Origin: Actinoplanes palleronii
GTDB taxonomy: Bacteria > Actinomycetota > Actinomycetes > Mycobacteriales > Micromonosporaceae
Direction of reading: 5' to 3'
DNA: 64,000 nt
Assembly (NCBI RefSeq): GCF_016862315.1
Contig: NZ_BOMS01000026.1
Location: forward strand, 1 to 64,000
The position numbers were made by a program, and so were the translations under genes. Shown here piece by piece: positions 26,773 to 35,515 of this stretch; within the stretch, counting starts at the first letter, position 1, and each line of letters begins with the position of its first letter. The notes beneath the pieces are model-generated. The model made no database searches. It was not told where the DNA came from and saw nothing but the letters and a program-made list of their open reading frames with translations.

Positions 26773-27728
26773 TCCCGCGCGAGTCGCTCGGCCGGACCCA
26801 TCCGGCCGGGCGGCGTCGCGTCGGGCGCCGCCGAGGCGTAAGTGGCCGGCTGCCCCTTGACCCGGCCGGGACGGACGAACTCGCCCGAGGCCCCATCGGA
26901 AACCCTCCGGGCGAACTCCATCACGACGTAGCTGAAACGCTCGGCCTCCTCGATGTGAGCGAAGTGCCCACTTTCCCGGAAACCTGCCGCGTACGCGTCA
27001 GGAATGCCCGAGCGCAGCAGCTGGGCCGCCTCGTCGCCGAACTCGAAGTCGTGTTTTCCCCAGATGACCATGGTCGGCGCGGTGATCGCACTCAGCTCGG
27101 CACGGAAGTCGAACTCGGCGGCGGGCCGCGGCCAGCACGGCAACGCGCCGAGCAGCGGAGCGAATTCCAGGCGCCGCCGCCAGTAATCGGCGAAGAAGGC
27201 CGGCAGGATCCCCCACAGCCGGGCCGTCGTCTCGTGCACCGAGCGGTCCGCGGGCCGGTCGTACGCGGCGATCATCGCCTCGGGATCGGCCCGGTCTGCG
27301 TTCGCCCAGGCGAATCGCCCCAGCCGCTCGCGGGCCGCGGTCCGGGTGTGCCCGTCGGCGACCGGTGAAGTCGCGTACAGAATCAGCCCGGCGACCCGGC
27401 TCGGATTGCGCATCGCGTACCGCTGGGCGACGAAGCCGCCGTGCCCGTGCCCGAGAACGAACACCGGCTCCGAGGAGAACTCGGCGACCACCGCGTCCAG
27501 ATGATCGGCGTAGGTGTCCAGGTCGTAACGCCCACCGCGAGGCAGCCCGCCGGAGGCGCCGGTACCGACCGGCTCGAGATAGACCATCGTAAGGTCCCGC
27601 TCGAGCAGCGGCATCCGCAGGTAATCCGCCAGCAGCCCCGGGCCTCCGGGATGGACGACACACAACGGACCACGACCACGGACGTGGCAGACCAGGGAGA
27701 CATCACCCACCCGTATCGTGCGCGTCAT
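26754..27728 (-). CDS. Alpha/beta hydrolase homologue lacking the nucleophile serine
   Basis: A 324-residue alpha/beta hydrolase fold protein, paralogous to 12743-13618 (shared patterns HPGGPG, Y.EP.GTG.SG, AFFADYWRRRLEFAPL). The acid (WGKHDFEFGDEA) and histidine (ESGHFAHIEEAE) positions are kept, but the elbow reads LGHGHGGFVAQ: the serine of G-x-S-x-G is a glycine encoded by GGG. Unless another residue takes over, ordinary ester or peptide hydrolysis is not expected. It could be a catalytically dead binding protein or use a serine-independent mechanism. The C-terminus is longer than in the paralogue by about 30 residues. It starts at ATG 27728; a GTG-free longer frame to 27773 is less likely. 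Confidence 0.8.
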   Translation of the reverse strand: MTRTIRVGDVSLVCHVRGRGPLCVVHPGGPGLLADYLRMPLLERDLTMVYLEPVGTGASGGLPRGGRYDLDTYADHLDAVVAEFSSEPVFVLGHGHGGFVAQRYAMRNPSRVAGLILYATSPVADGHTRTAARERLGRFAWANADRADPEAMIAAYDRPADRSVHETTARLWGILPAFFADYWRRRLEFAPLLGALPCWPRPAAEFDFRAELSAITAPTMVIWGKHDFEFGDEAAQLLRSGIPDAYAAGFRESGHFAHIEEAERFSYVVMEFARRVSDGASGEFVRPGRVKGQPATYASAAPDATPPGRMGPAERLARDHSGSW

Positions 27729-27921
27729 TTCCGATCTGGTTGTCAAGGCGTCTGCCCGCCCACCCCATGTCATACCGTGAGCATGTCGGAACGCAGTTGA
27801 TTTCTACTGACCGGAACCCGACAAAGGCAATCGACGGGCGCCGATACATTTTATTCAACTCCGCGTCAAGTGGCCCAAAATACGCTCCCACCATTCCTTC
27901 TTCCACAGGGATGGTGCAGAC

Positions 27922-28455
27922 GTGCTCGAAACACCGGTACGCCGGCCGGACCGTACTCGCGCGGATCAGCTCGCCGACCTGTACGCCCTTCATGGGCCGC
28001 CGATCCGCAATTTCCTCACCCGCCTCGCCGGTGGGTCCGTCGAACAGGCCGAGGATCTGCTCCAGGAGACGATGATGCGGGCCTGGCGCCACCTCGACTC
28101 GGTCCCGCGCGACGACGAGGAGGCCCGGCGCTGGCTCTATACGGTCGCGCGGCGGATCACGGTCGACGCAGTCCGCAGGCGCAAGAATCGCCCGGTCGAG
28201 GTCTTCCTCTCCGACCTGGAGAAGACACCGCACTACGACGACACCGCGGACGAGGTGATCGCCTCCACCGCCCTGAACCACGCATTCACGATGCTCACTG
28301 ACCCGCATCGCGAGGTGCTGCGCGAACTGCACTTAAGGGGCCGATCGATGGAGGAGACCGCCCGGCGGCTCGACGTACCGATGGGCACCATCCGGTCGCG
28401 TGCCTACTACGCGATCCGTGCCCTGCGCGCCGGTCTGAACAGTCACGACCACTAG
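27922..28455 (+). CDS. ECF sigma factor (SigL-like)
   Basis: A 177-residue minimal ECF sigma factor. Region 2: FLTRLAGGSVEQAEDLLQET with MMRAWRHLDSVP and RRWLYTVARRITVDAVRRRK. Region 4: LTDPHREVLRELHLRGRSME with ARRLDVPMGTIRSRAYYAI. It resembles the group that includes mycobacterial SigL and SigM. Those are normally paired with a membrane anti-sigma factor with a zinc-binding HXXXCXXC motif, but no such gene follows; the next gene is convergent. It starts with GTG about ten bases after AGGGA. A possible separate anti-sigma partner would have to lie outside the window. Confidence 0.85.
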   Translation: MLETPVRRPDRTRADQLADLYALHGPPIRNFLTRLAGGSVEQAEDLLQETMMRAWRHLDSVPRDDEEARRWLYTVARRITVDAVRRRKNRPVEVFLSDLEKTPHYDDTADEVIASTALNHAFTMLTDPHREVLRELHLRGRSMEETARRLDVPMGTIRSRAYYAIRALRAGLNSHDH

Positions 28456-28570
28456 CTTGTTCTGGCGCCGGCCGATACGGGTGCGGCGCTCGGGCGTTGA
28501 GGGCGCCGACCTCCCCCACCACCGTCGTACGCCGGAATGTTCTCTGTCTTCCTTCAACGCGGAAATGAAC

Positions 28571-28616
28571 GGGCGGCCGGCACCCTGGGACGTCATGCCC
28601 CGGGTGCCGGCCGCCC
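28571..28616. terminator. Hairpin between convergent genes
   Basis: A perfect 15-bp GC stem (28571-28585 with 28602-28616) with a 16-base loop sits between the end of the ECF sigma gene and the convergent acyl-CoA ligase gene; it can terminate both transcripts. Confidence 0.7.
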
Positions 28617-28626
28617 GCCGGGACAC

Positions 28627-30435
28627 TCAGCGAGTCCGCACGCGCCACTGGAACGGATAGGTGCCGAGCGCCGAGCGAACCACGTCGGCCTCGGCCACCG
28701 CGACGACCACCTCGGCCACAGGAGTGCCGTCCTCGATGCCGACCGACACCTCGGCACCGGACAAATCCGCGGCGAGCACGCGGCGGATGGTCTCGGCCCG
28801 CAACGCCGGCTTGAACTCCTTGCCGACCGCCGTGACCGGAATCTCGTCGATGATGTGGACCGCCTTGGGCGCCATCGCCGGCTCGGGCACCCGTCCGGCC
28901 GCCCACGCGACGAGTTGTTCTTCGGTCAGTTCGGCGCCCGGCCGCAGGGTGACGAAACCGACCGGCACCTCGCCGGCATGCTCGTCGGGACGGCCGACGG
29001 CCGAGGCCGCGGTCACGTCGGGGTGGATCAGCAACGCCTCCTCGATCACCACCGGATCGATGTTGTGGCCACCCCGGATGATGACGTCCTTCTTGCGGCC
29101 GGTGATGAACAGGAAGCCGTCGGCATCGACATATCCGAGGTCGCCCGTGTCGAGCCAGCCGTCGTTCACCAGCCCCCGCTGGTCGAGGCCGGTGGGCGTG
29201 ACATAACCCGGGAACACCGCGGGTCCGCTGATCTCGAGGACCCCAGTCGTCCCCGTCGGCAGCGGCCTGCCCTCCGGGTCGACGGCACGGACCTGCTGGT
29301 ACGGCATTCGCAGGCCGACCGAGCCTCGCCGGGGCCGGCCGGGTTGGATGCCGGCGACGGCGCAGGTGGCCTCGGTGAGGCCGTACCCGTCGCAGATCGG
29401 AACGCCGGTGTGCGACTCGAATCGGTCGCGGATCTGGGCCGGCAGCACGGCCGATCCGCTGACGATGAACTTCATCGAGGACAGATCCGCGTCGACAGGC
29501 AGCTGACACAGCCGCCCGAGGACCGTCGGAACCGCGGCGACGGTGGTCACCTGGTAGCGCTCGATCAGCCGCCACAGCCCGGCCATGAGCTCCGGATCGC
29601 GGAAACCGAGCGGACCCGCCCACACCACCCGGGCCCCGATGAACATGGGCGCCAGCACCGAGGTCATCACCCCGTTCACGTGGAACAGCGGTAGCCCGCA
29701 CAGCACCGTGACGTCATCGAAGGAACTGACCATCGACGACGCACACCACGCGGTGAATACCTCGTTGTGGTGGGTGTGCGCGGCCAGCTTGGGCGTGCCC
29801 GTGGTGCCCCCGGTGTGAAAGTACGCGGCGAGGTCGTCCGGACCGGGTGGGAGAGCCACGAGCTGATCGGCGCTCTCAACGGCCGCCCACTCCTCGAGGT
29901 AGGCGACCGGAACGGCCTTCTCTCCCAGCGACGGCCCCGGCCCTCGCGCACCGTCGGGGCGCAGCGCCAGCACCGCTTTCAGCCCGAGCCGCTCACCGAG
30001 GACGGTCGCCAGATTCCACACTCGCGGATGGACCTCCGGGCCGGCCGCGATCAGCACCCGTGCCCCGGAGACCGCGAGCATCGCGCCGATCGCCTCGGGC
30101 GCGAGCATCGGGTTGATCGGCAGAATGACCCCGGCAGCCTGGACCCCCAGGATCGCCGCGAGCATCTCACCGTTGTTCGGACTCGGCATCGCCACCGCGT
30201 CGCCCCGGCCGACCCCCAGCCGGGTCAGGGCGTTGGCGATGCGAGTGACCTGCTGGAACAGCTCCGGGTAGGTGAAACTGTCCGGGGCGTCACCGAGTGT
30301 CCCGAGCAGGACGACCGCCTCACGGTCGGGAAAGCTCTTGGCCGTCTGCTCCAGCAGGGCGTACGTGCTGGCGGGCAGTCCTCGCTCGGCGAGTGGGACC
30401 TTCTCCATCGCCACGGGGTCCACAAACGGGTTCAT
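28627..30435 (-). CDS. Acyl-CoA synthetase (AMP-forming)
   Basis: A 602-residue ANL ligase with motifs A3 YFHTGGTTGTPKLAAHTH, A5 CDGYGLTEATCAV, A7 GWLDTGDLGYVDADGFLFIT, A8 GRKKDVIIRGGHNIDP and the terminal lysine in PVTAVGKEFKPALR. The usual A3 serine is replaced by a glycine/threonine run (GGTTG), which is seen in some acyl-CoA ligases. A C-terminal extension of about 60 residues (GAEVSVGIEDGTPVAEVVVA) follows the standard fold and is not explained. The start ATG overlaps the stop of the FAAL gene (ATGA). A pair of different AMP ligases in one operon suggests two activation routes for one acid or two substrates. Confidence 0.86.
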   Translation of the reverse strand: MNPFVDPVAMEKVPLAERGLPASTYALLEQTAKSFPDREAVVLLGTLGDAPDSFTYPELFQQVTRIANALTRLGVGRGDAVAMPSPNNGEMLAAILGVQAAGVILPINPMLAPEAIGAMLAVSGARVLIAAGPEVHPRVWNLATVLGERLGLKAVLALRPDGARGPGPSLGEKAVPVAYLEEWAAVESADQLVALPPGPDDLAAYFHTGGTTGTPKLAAHTHHNEVFTAWCASSMVSSFDDVTVLCGLPLFHVNGVMTSVLAPMFIGARVVWAGPLGFRDPELMAGLWRLIERYQVTTVAAVPTVLGRLCQLPVDADLSSMKFIVSGSAVLPAQIRDRFESHTGVPICDGYGLTEATCAVAGIQPGRPRRGSVGLRMPYQQVRAVDPEGRPLPTGTTGVLEISGPAVFPGYVTPTGLDQRGLVNDGWLDTGDLGYVDADGFLFITGRKKDVIIRGGHNIDPVVIEEALLIHPDVTAASAVGRPDEHAGEVPVGFVTLRPGAELTEEQLVAWAAGRVPEPAMAPKAVHIIDEIPVTAVGKEFKPALRAETIRRVLAADLSGAEVSVGIEDGTPVAEVVVAVAEADVVRSALGTYPFQWRVRTR

Positions 30436-32045
30436 CGGATGTCGCCTCTCTGATTCGCGGCGAGCAGAGCACGGGTTTTCGCGCGCTGCACCTTGCCGCT
30501 CGTGGTCACCGGGATGGAACCGGTGGGCAGCAGCTCAATCTCGGAAATCTCGATGCCGTGCTCGTTGCCGACCGCAGCGCGGACCATGGCCTCGATCTGC
30601 ACGCGGAGGCCCGGGTCCAGGGGCAGAGGCATGCGAACCTCGGCCACCAGCGCGAGCCGATCTCCCTTGTCGCCCAAGGGCACGACAGCGCAGCGCCGGC
30701 CGTGCAGCAGGTCGACACTGCGCTCGACGGTGTGCTCGACGTCCTCCGGGTGGAACAACCAGCCATCGAGCTGGATCAGGTCGGCCAGCCGGCCGGTGAC
30801 GAACAGCTCGTCCTCGAACAGGAATCCCCGGTCCCCGGTACGCAGGTACGGCTGCTCGTCGAAGCCGTCGATCCGGGCCTGGAACGAGGCCGCGGTACTC
30901 CCCTCGTCCTGCCAGTAGCCGCGTCCCACGCTCGGCCCGTGCACCCAGATCTCGCCCATCTCACCGGCCGGCATCTCGGCCGAGGTGACCGGGTCGACGA
31001 TGCGCACGGCGAGGCCCTCGGGGCGGCGCCCGCAGCTGACCAGCGGGCGCCCGGCTCCGGGCTGCTCCACGGCCGTGCCGCTGCGCAGCGACTCCCTATG
31101 GAAACGCACCGTGCGCGGTGTGCCGCCATACCTGAGCCCGCTGACCAGCACGGTGCCCTCAGCGAGCCCGTAACAGGGCGCGAACGCGTGAGGCTTGAAA
31201 CCGGCCGGGCCGAAGTGATCCGCGAATCGCAGCAGCGTGTCCTCGCGTACCGGCTCGGCCCCGTTGAGCACGATCGCCAGCGACCCGAGGTCCAGGCGTG
31301 CCGCCTCCTCCGCGGGGACACGGCGCACGCACAGGTCGAAGGCGAAGTTCGGCGCGACGGAGAAGTTCCCGCCGATCTCGGAGATCGTGCGCAACCAGAC
31401 GCCCGGATCGCCCACGAACGCCTGCGGCGGGATCACCGTCGCGGTTCCGCCGCGGAAGGCGGTGAACATCAGCACCGCGAGTCCCATGTCGTGATAGACC
31501 GGCAGCCAGGAGACTGCGCGCAGATCCTCGATCCCCGGGGCGACGGAGCGGGTGAACTCGTCGACCATGCGTAGGTTCTGCATGTAGTTGTGGTGCGAGA
31601 CCAGCACCCCCTTGGGAGCGCCGGTGGAACCCGAGGTGTACTGCACGAGGGCCGTCTCGTAGGCGACCGCGACCGGCTCGGCGGTCAACCCGGCGGCCAC
31701 CGCTCTCTCGACGTCCTCGGCGACCAGGATCACCGGGGCTCCGGTGTGCCGGGCCGCTGCCTGAGCCGCCTTTCCCGGCGGGACCGGAACAGCCACGGCG
31801 CCGGCGTACCAACTTCCGAAGAGAGCGGGCAGGAAGTCCAGGCTGGTTCCGAACGAGAGAACGACCCGGTCACCGACGGTGACCTGGCCGCTCAGCGATC
31901 CGGCCACCGCCCGTGCCCGCGCGTCAAGCTCGGCCCAGGTGAGCATTCCCTGGTCGGCGATCCGTACGGCCGGCTGATCGGCGAATCCGATCGCGTTGCG
32001 GCGAAGCAGCTGCATCACATCGGCCGGGCTTCCGGGGTTTTGCAT
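30432..32045 (-). CDS. Fatty acyl-AMP ligase (FAAL, FadD32-like)
   Basis: A 537-residue ANL protein with the marks of FAALs rather than acyl-CoA ligases: LVQYTSGSTGAPKGVLVSHH, VSWLPVYHDMGLAVLM, YGLAEGTVLVSG, VSCGRRPEGLAVRIVDP, then RTGDRGFLFEDELFVTGRLAD and a C-terminal SIPVTTSGKVQRAKTR. FAALs form acyl-AMP and pass it to a carrier domain of a PKS, an NRPS or a free ACP. No carrier protein gene is adjacent, which leaves the acceptor open. ATG 32045 is preceded by AGGA. The downstream acyl-CoA synthetase gene overlaps by four bases, so they are translated together. The FAAL heads the operon. Confidence 0.86.
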   Translation of the reverse strand: MQNPGSPADVMQLLRRNAIGFADQPAVRIADQGMLTWAELDARARAVAGSLSGQVTVGDRVVLSFGTSLDFLPALFGSWYAGAVAVPVPPGKAAQAAARHTGAPVILVAEDVERAVAAGLTAEPVAVAYETALVQYTSGSTGAPKGVLVSHHNYMQNLRMVDEFTRSVAPGIEDLRAVSWLPVYHDMGLAVLMFTAFRGGTATVIPPQAFVGDPGVWLRTISEIGGNFSVAPNFAFDLCVRRVPAEEAARLDLGSLAIVLNGAEPVREDTLLRFADHFGPAGFKPHAFAPCYGLAEGTVLVSGLRYGGTPRTVRFHRESLRSGTAVEQPGAGRPLVSCGRRPEGLAVRIVDPVTSAEMPAGEMGEIWVHGPSVGRGYWQDEGSTAASFQARIDGFDEQPYLRTGDRGFLFEDELFVTGRLADLIQLDGWLFHPEDVEHTVERSVDLLHGRRCAVVPLGDKGDRLALVAEVRMPLPLDPGLRVQIEAMVRAAVGNEHGIEISEIELLPTGSIPVTTSGKVQRAKTRALLAANQRGDIR

Positions 32046-32671
32046 TGTTTTTTCCTGTCGTCCGGTGGGCCCGCGAACGATCATGGTCAAACCGGAAACG
32101 AACCCCCAGGCGCTCCAGCAATCCGCGCTGGAGCGCCCGCGCCGGCCGTTCACGCGGCTACGGGGTGAACCTGCGTAAAGGCACTGCGGACAGGCGGTTC
32201 TCGCCTTCGGGGTCTTACTGGATTAACGTTCGCCGGAGCCCAATTCTCAATACTGACGATCTAGTTCTCCGCGGAACTGACGATCCTGATTTCCGCGGGC
32301 GCAGGGCAGTGCGTCACCGGTTATCGGAAGTGACGCCGAGGCCGCGCGGGGTCGTGTGCGCCGGAGCGGCCACGGCAAGCGGTGGCTCCGACCGCGGCCA
32401 CCGCCACGACGGCGAGGTTGGTGCGCTTGGACAAAACAGTTCCCTCCGGTGGTGCTTGCCGGAGGAAAAGTACGGTCTCGCAGTGAGTTGTCTCTTGACT
32501 CGCGAGAGCCGCCAGTCCAGTCGATCTTCAGTAGGTGTCGCGAGGCGACGTCGATCCAACGCTCCACCGGGCCGGGAACAGGGTGCCCCGGGCGACGATA
32601 ATCGAGGGCAGTTGACAGACTCTTCCGTCTCCGGAAATCCGTTCTCCAGTGTCCTGATCAACGATTCCGGT
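32046..32671. other. Divergent intergenic region
   Basis: This 626-bp region separates the FAAL operon from the DUF3311/symporter operon and must hold both promoters. The part at 32170-32290 is relatively AT-rich, which fits promoters. The only coding-like signal is the short frameshifted secreted peptide at 32314-32434. Confidence 0.5.
32314..32434 (-). pseudogene. Possible short secreted peptide with a frameshift
   Basis: A TTG at 32434 follows GGAGGGA at good distance and opens SKRTNLAVVAVAAVGATA, a perfect-looking signal peptide start. The frame then becomes basic and Arg-rich. The neighbouring frame continues LAVAAPAHTTPRGLGVTSDN and stops at 32314. One extra base near 32385 would join them into a peptide of about 40 residues with an AxA cleavage site. 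The evidence is thin, and the function is unknown. Confidence 0.3.
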
Positions 32672-32872
32672 ATGAAATCGTCCCACCCTCGCAGTCGCTG
32701 GAACTGGCTGCTTCCGATCCCGATCGTGCTGCCGCTGGCCACGTTCCTCTTCAACGCCGACGGCCCCCGGCTGGCCGGCTTCCCGTTGTTCTACTGGCTC
32801 CAGCTGGCGTTCGTCGGGCTCGTGGTCGTCGTGACCACGCTGGTTTACCAGCTCACGAAGCAGGAACGGTGA
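32672..32872 (+). CDS. DUF3311 small membrane protein
   Basis: A 66-residue protein with two membrane helices (LLPIPIVLPLATFLFN and LQLAFVGLVVVVTTLVYQLT). DUF3311 proteins are nearly always encoded directly before a sodium:solute symporter of the MctC type and are thought to be its small subunit. Here the stop overlaps the GTG of the symporter gene (GTGA), confirming the pairing. The ATG at 32672 is the only start that gives the usual family length. Confidence 0.85.
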   Translation: MKSSHPRSRWNWLLPIPIVLPLATFLFNADGPRLAGFPLFYWLQLAFVGLVVVVTTLVYQLTKQER

Positions 32873-34491
32873 CTCCCGTGTGGCGTGATCACCTGACTCA
32901 GATCATCGTTTTCGCCGTGCTGTTCCTCGGCGTCAGCGCCCTCGGCTTCTTCGCTGCCCGCTGGCGGCGTACCGGGTCACTCGACCACCTGGACGAGTGG
33001 GGCCTGGGAGGCCGCCGTTTCGGCACGTGGATCACCTGGTTCCTGCTCGGCGGCGACATCTACACGGCGTACACGTTCGTCGCCGTACCGGCGCTGCTGT
33101 TCGCCGCCGGCGCGACCGGGTTCTACGCGGTGCCGTACACGGTCATCATGTACCCGCTGGTGATGATCGCGCTCGTCCGGCTCTGGTCGGTCTCCTACAA
33201 GCACGGCCTGGTGACCCCGGCCGACTTCGTACGCAAGCGCTTCCAATCACGGACACTCGCGCTGCTCGTGGCGATCACCGGCATCGTGGCGACCATGCCC
33301 TACATCGCACTGCAGCTGGTGGGCATCGAGGCCGCGCTCAAGACGATGGGACTGGTCGGCGCCAGCGGCTTCACCCGGCACCTGCCGATCCTGATCGCGT
33401 TCGCGATCCTCGCCGCGTACACATATTCCAGCGGTCTGCGCGCCCCGGCGCTGATCTCGTTCGTCAAGGACGCCCTGATCTACCTGGTGATCATCGTCGC
33501 GGTGATCTACCTGCCGATCAAGCTGGGCGGCTGGGGGCACATCTTCAACGCCGCCGCGGCCAAGTTCGAGGCCACCCCGGCGCCCGGTGACGGAATCCTG
33601 CTCAACGCCAACAACCAGCTCAACTACGTCACCCTGGCGCTCGGCTCGGCGCTCGCGCTCTTCCTCTACCCGCACACCGCGACCGGGGTGCTGGCCAGCC
33701 GCGACCGCGGGGTCATCAAGCGGAATATGGCGGCGCTGCCCGCCTACTCCCTCGCCCTCGGGCTGATCGCCCTTCTCGGGTACGGGGCGATCGCCGCTCA
33801 CGTCACGCCGGTGCTCAAGGACAACAACACCGTCGTCCCGGCCCTGTTCGACGGCCTGTTCCCGCAGTGGTTCGCCGGTGTCGCCTTCGCCGCGATCGGG
33901 ATCGGCGCGCTGGTGCCGGCCGCCATCATGTCGATCGCCGCGGCGAACCTGTTCACCCGCAACATCTACGTCGAGTACTTCGACAAGGGTGCGAGCCCGG
34001 CCCGCGAGGCCAAGGTGTCGAAGATCGTCTCGCTCGTGGTCAAATTCGGCGCCCTGCTGTTCGTGGTGGCGGTCAGCCCGCAGTTCTCGATCGACCTCCA
34101 GCTGATCGGCGGCGTGATCATCCTTCAGACGCTGCCGTCGGTCGGTGTCGGCCTCTACACGCGGTGGTTCCACCGCACCGCGCTGATCAGCGGCTGGGTC
34201 GCCGGCATGGCTGCGGGCCTGTGGATGCTCTACCAGATCCCGAACCCGGCCACCAACCACCTGCACTTCGGTGGCTCGGCCATCGCGCTGACCAAACTCG
34301 GCCTGGACTCACCGAAGACGCTGTACGTCGGTTTCCTCGCGGTCGCGGTCAACCTGATCGTCGCCACGCTGGTCACCCTGGCGCTGCGGGCGGCCAAGGT
34401 CCGCGACGGCGGCGACGGCACCTCACCGGAGGACTACCAGACCGACCGTTCCGACACCACGCCGGACAAGAAGGATCCCGCGCTCGTCTGA
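32869..34491 (+). CDS. Sodium:solute symporter (MctC-like)
   Basis: A 540-residue SSS-family symporter with about 13 helices. Landmarks: GLGGRRFGTWITWFLLGGDI near the N-terminus, VTPADFVRKRFQSRTLALLV, ALFLYPHTATGVLASRDRGV and the C-terminal AIGIGALVPAAIMSIAAANL. This is the pattern of the monocarboxylate transporter MctC and of ActP-like acetate/pyruvate carriers, so a short organic acid is the likely substrate. The paired DUF3311 gene precedes it with a 4-bp overlap. A 14-bp hairpin follows at 34504-34534. Confidence 0.9.
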   Translation: MTPVWRDHLTQIIVFAVLFLGVSALGFFAARWRRTGSLDHLDEWGLGGRRFGTWITWFLLGGDIYTAYTFVAVPALLFAAGATGFYAVPYTVIMYPLVMIALVRLWSVSYKHGLVTPADFVRKRFQSRTLALLVAITGIVATMPYIALQLVGIEAALKTMGLVGASGFTRHLPILIAFAILAAYTYSSGLRAPALISFVKDALIYLVIIVAVIYLPIKLGGWGHIFNAAAAKFEATPAPGDGILLNANNQLNYVTLALGSALALFLYPHTATGVLASRDRGVIKRNMAALPAYSLALGLIALLGYGAIAAHVTPVLKDNNTVVPALFDGLFPQWFAGVAFAAIGIGALVPAAIMSIAAANLFTRNIYVEYFDKGASPAREAKVSKIVSLVVKFGALLFVVAVSPQFSIDLQLIGGVIILQTLPSVGVGLYTRWFHRTALISGWVAGMAAGLWMLYQIPNPATNHLHFGGSAIALTKLGLDSPKTLYVGFLAVAVNLIVATLVTLALRAAKVRDGGDGTSPEDYQTDRSDTTPDKKDPALV

Positions 34492-34503
34492 TCGGGCCTA
34501 CGA

Positions 34504-34534
34504 GGAAGGGGCGGTCATGATGACCGCCCCTTCC
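34504..34534 (+). terminator. Terminator after the symporter gene
   Basis: A perfect 14-bp stem (34504-34517 with 34521-34534) with a TGA loop lies 12 bases after the symporter stop. There is no T tract, so it works as an actinomycete-type I-shaped terminator. Confidence 0.8.
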
Positions 34535-34633
34535 TGCTGTCCACCCGACTCGTGCTCGGCCGCGCCGCCGGAAGCCTCTCCCCGCTGGGCCGCCCGACTG
34601 GCATCCACGAGTCCTTCAGGAGTAACCGAGCCG

Positions 34634-35017
34634 TCAGACCCGAGACCACCAGATGGCCATGCAAGCGAACCACGGCAGCAACGCGATCGTCAGGCCCGCG
34701 AGCCACACCAGGGCGCCCGCCATCGCCGGTGGCTTGAGCCGGTGAGCGGTGCTGTTGACACCGGCGAAAACAGCACCGATCAACAGGCCTGCCATCACGA
34801 GCAGCATCGCCGCGCCGCCGACCTCGTCCGAGTCCACCTCGAACGGCGGGTGGTGGCCGAAAATCGTCACATAGGAGTGGTGGGCCTCGCCGAACGACGG
34901 GCTGGTCACGTTCACCAGAAGTGAGAAGAGAAGGGCGAGCGGCAAAGCCGCCAGTATGCCGACGAAGAAGTTTCCCACCACGAGAACAGCGGTGAACTGC
35001 GATCGGTCTACGCCCAC
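34634..35017 (-). CDS. Small membrane protein, unknown function
   Basis: A 127-residue protein with an N-terminal helix (VLVVGNFFVGILAALPLALL), an extracytoplasmic acidic loop (GHHPPFEVDSDEVGG), and two further helices (AAMLLVMAGLLIGAVFAG and ALVWLAGLTIALLPWFACMA). No family was recognised. It lies downstream of the broken sigma-factor partner on the same strand but is separated from it by a T-tracted terminator, so it probably has its own promoter. Confidence 0.6.
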   Translation of the reverse strand: MGVDRSQFTAVLVVGNFFVGILAALPLALLFSLLVNVTSPSFGEAHHSYVTIFGHHPPFEVDSDEVGGAAMLLVMAGLLIGAVFAGVNSTAHRLKPPAMAGALVWLAGLTIALLPWFACMAIWWSRV

Positions 35018-35033
35018 GTCAACACCTTCTCAG

Positions 35034-35097
35034 AAAAAAAAGGGCCGGTCGCCGCGTTCCGAGTCCTGGGGAGAATTAGGAGATAGCGGCGACCGGC
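35034..35097 (-). terminator. Terminator of the SigE-like operon
   Basis: On the minus strand a 12-bp stem (35086-35097 with 35044-35055, loop about 30 bases) is followed by eight T (35034-35041). The first arm lies inside the last codons of the broken anti-sigma-like gene. Confidence 0.75.
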
Positions 35098-35515
35098 TGA
35101 GTGTCTGGCTCGTAGCCTCGTCCCAGACGCTCACCCTGGATAACGGCTCCAGCCCGGCCGTTCTCAAACGCGGTGAAATTCTTTGCCCGGAAGTTCCCTC
35201 CGGCCGGGGCCGCGACGATCGTGCACGTGAAGAGCGGCACGTCGACGGCCTTTGTACTTCGGCTCACTCAGGCCGGCAGCCAGGGCAGTCGCACCATTGG
35301 CCGTGCCCTGTGTCGAGGGCACTGTCGATAACCTCGGAATCACCGCGACCGCCACCCCGGTGACCGCCACTACGGCTCCGGGTCATCGCGAGACTCCGAC
35401 GGACCGTAAGACGGCGGCGCTCGATCCGGCCCTGCTCCATGATCTCATCGATGCTGGCCGTTGCCGGCGGCAGATCGCCCACCGCGTCCACGAACAACTG
35501 ACGCATGCTGTTCAT
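35076..35515 (-). pseudogene. Membrane partner of the SigE-like factor, two frameshifts
   Basis: The ATG at 35515 overlaps the sigma stop (ATGA) and starts NSMRQLFVDAVGDLPPATAS, a short cytoplasmic part with ERRRLTVRRSLAMT. One extra base near 35388 breaks the frame; the next frame gives a membrane helix VVAVTGVAVAVIPRL and LSEPKYK. A second extra base near 35243 (tacaaaggcc, expected tacaaggcc) shifts into AVDVPLFTCTIVAAP and on to the stop at 35076. Joined, this is a single-pass protein of about 146 residues with a cytoplasmic N-terminus, as expected of a regulator for SigE-like sigma factors, but no known anti-sigma motif is visible. Confidence 0.65.
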
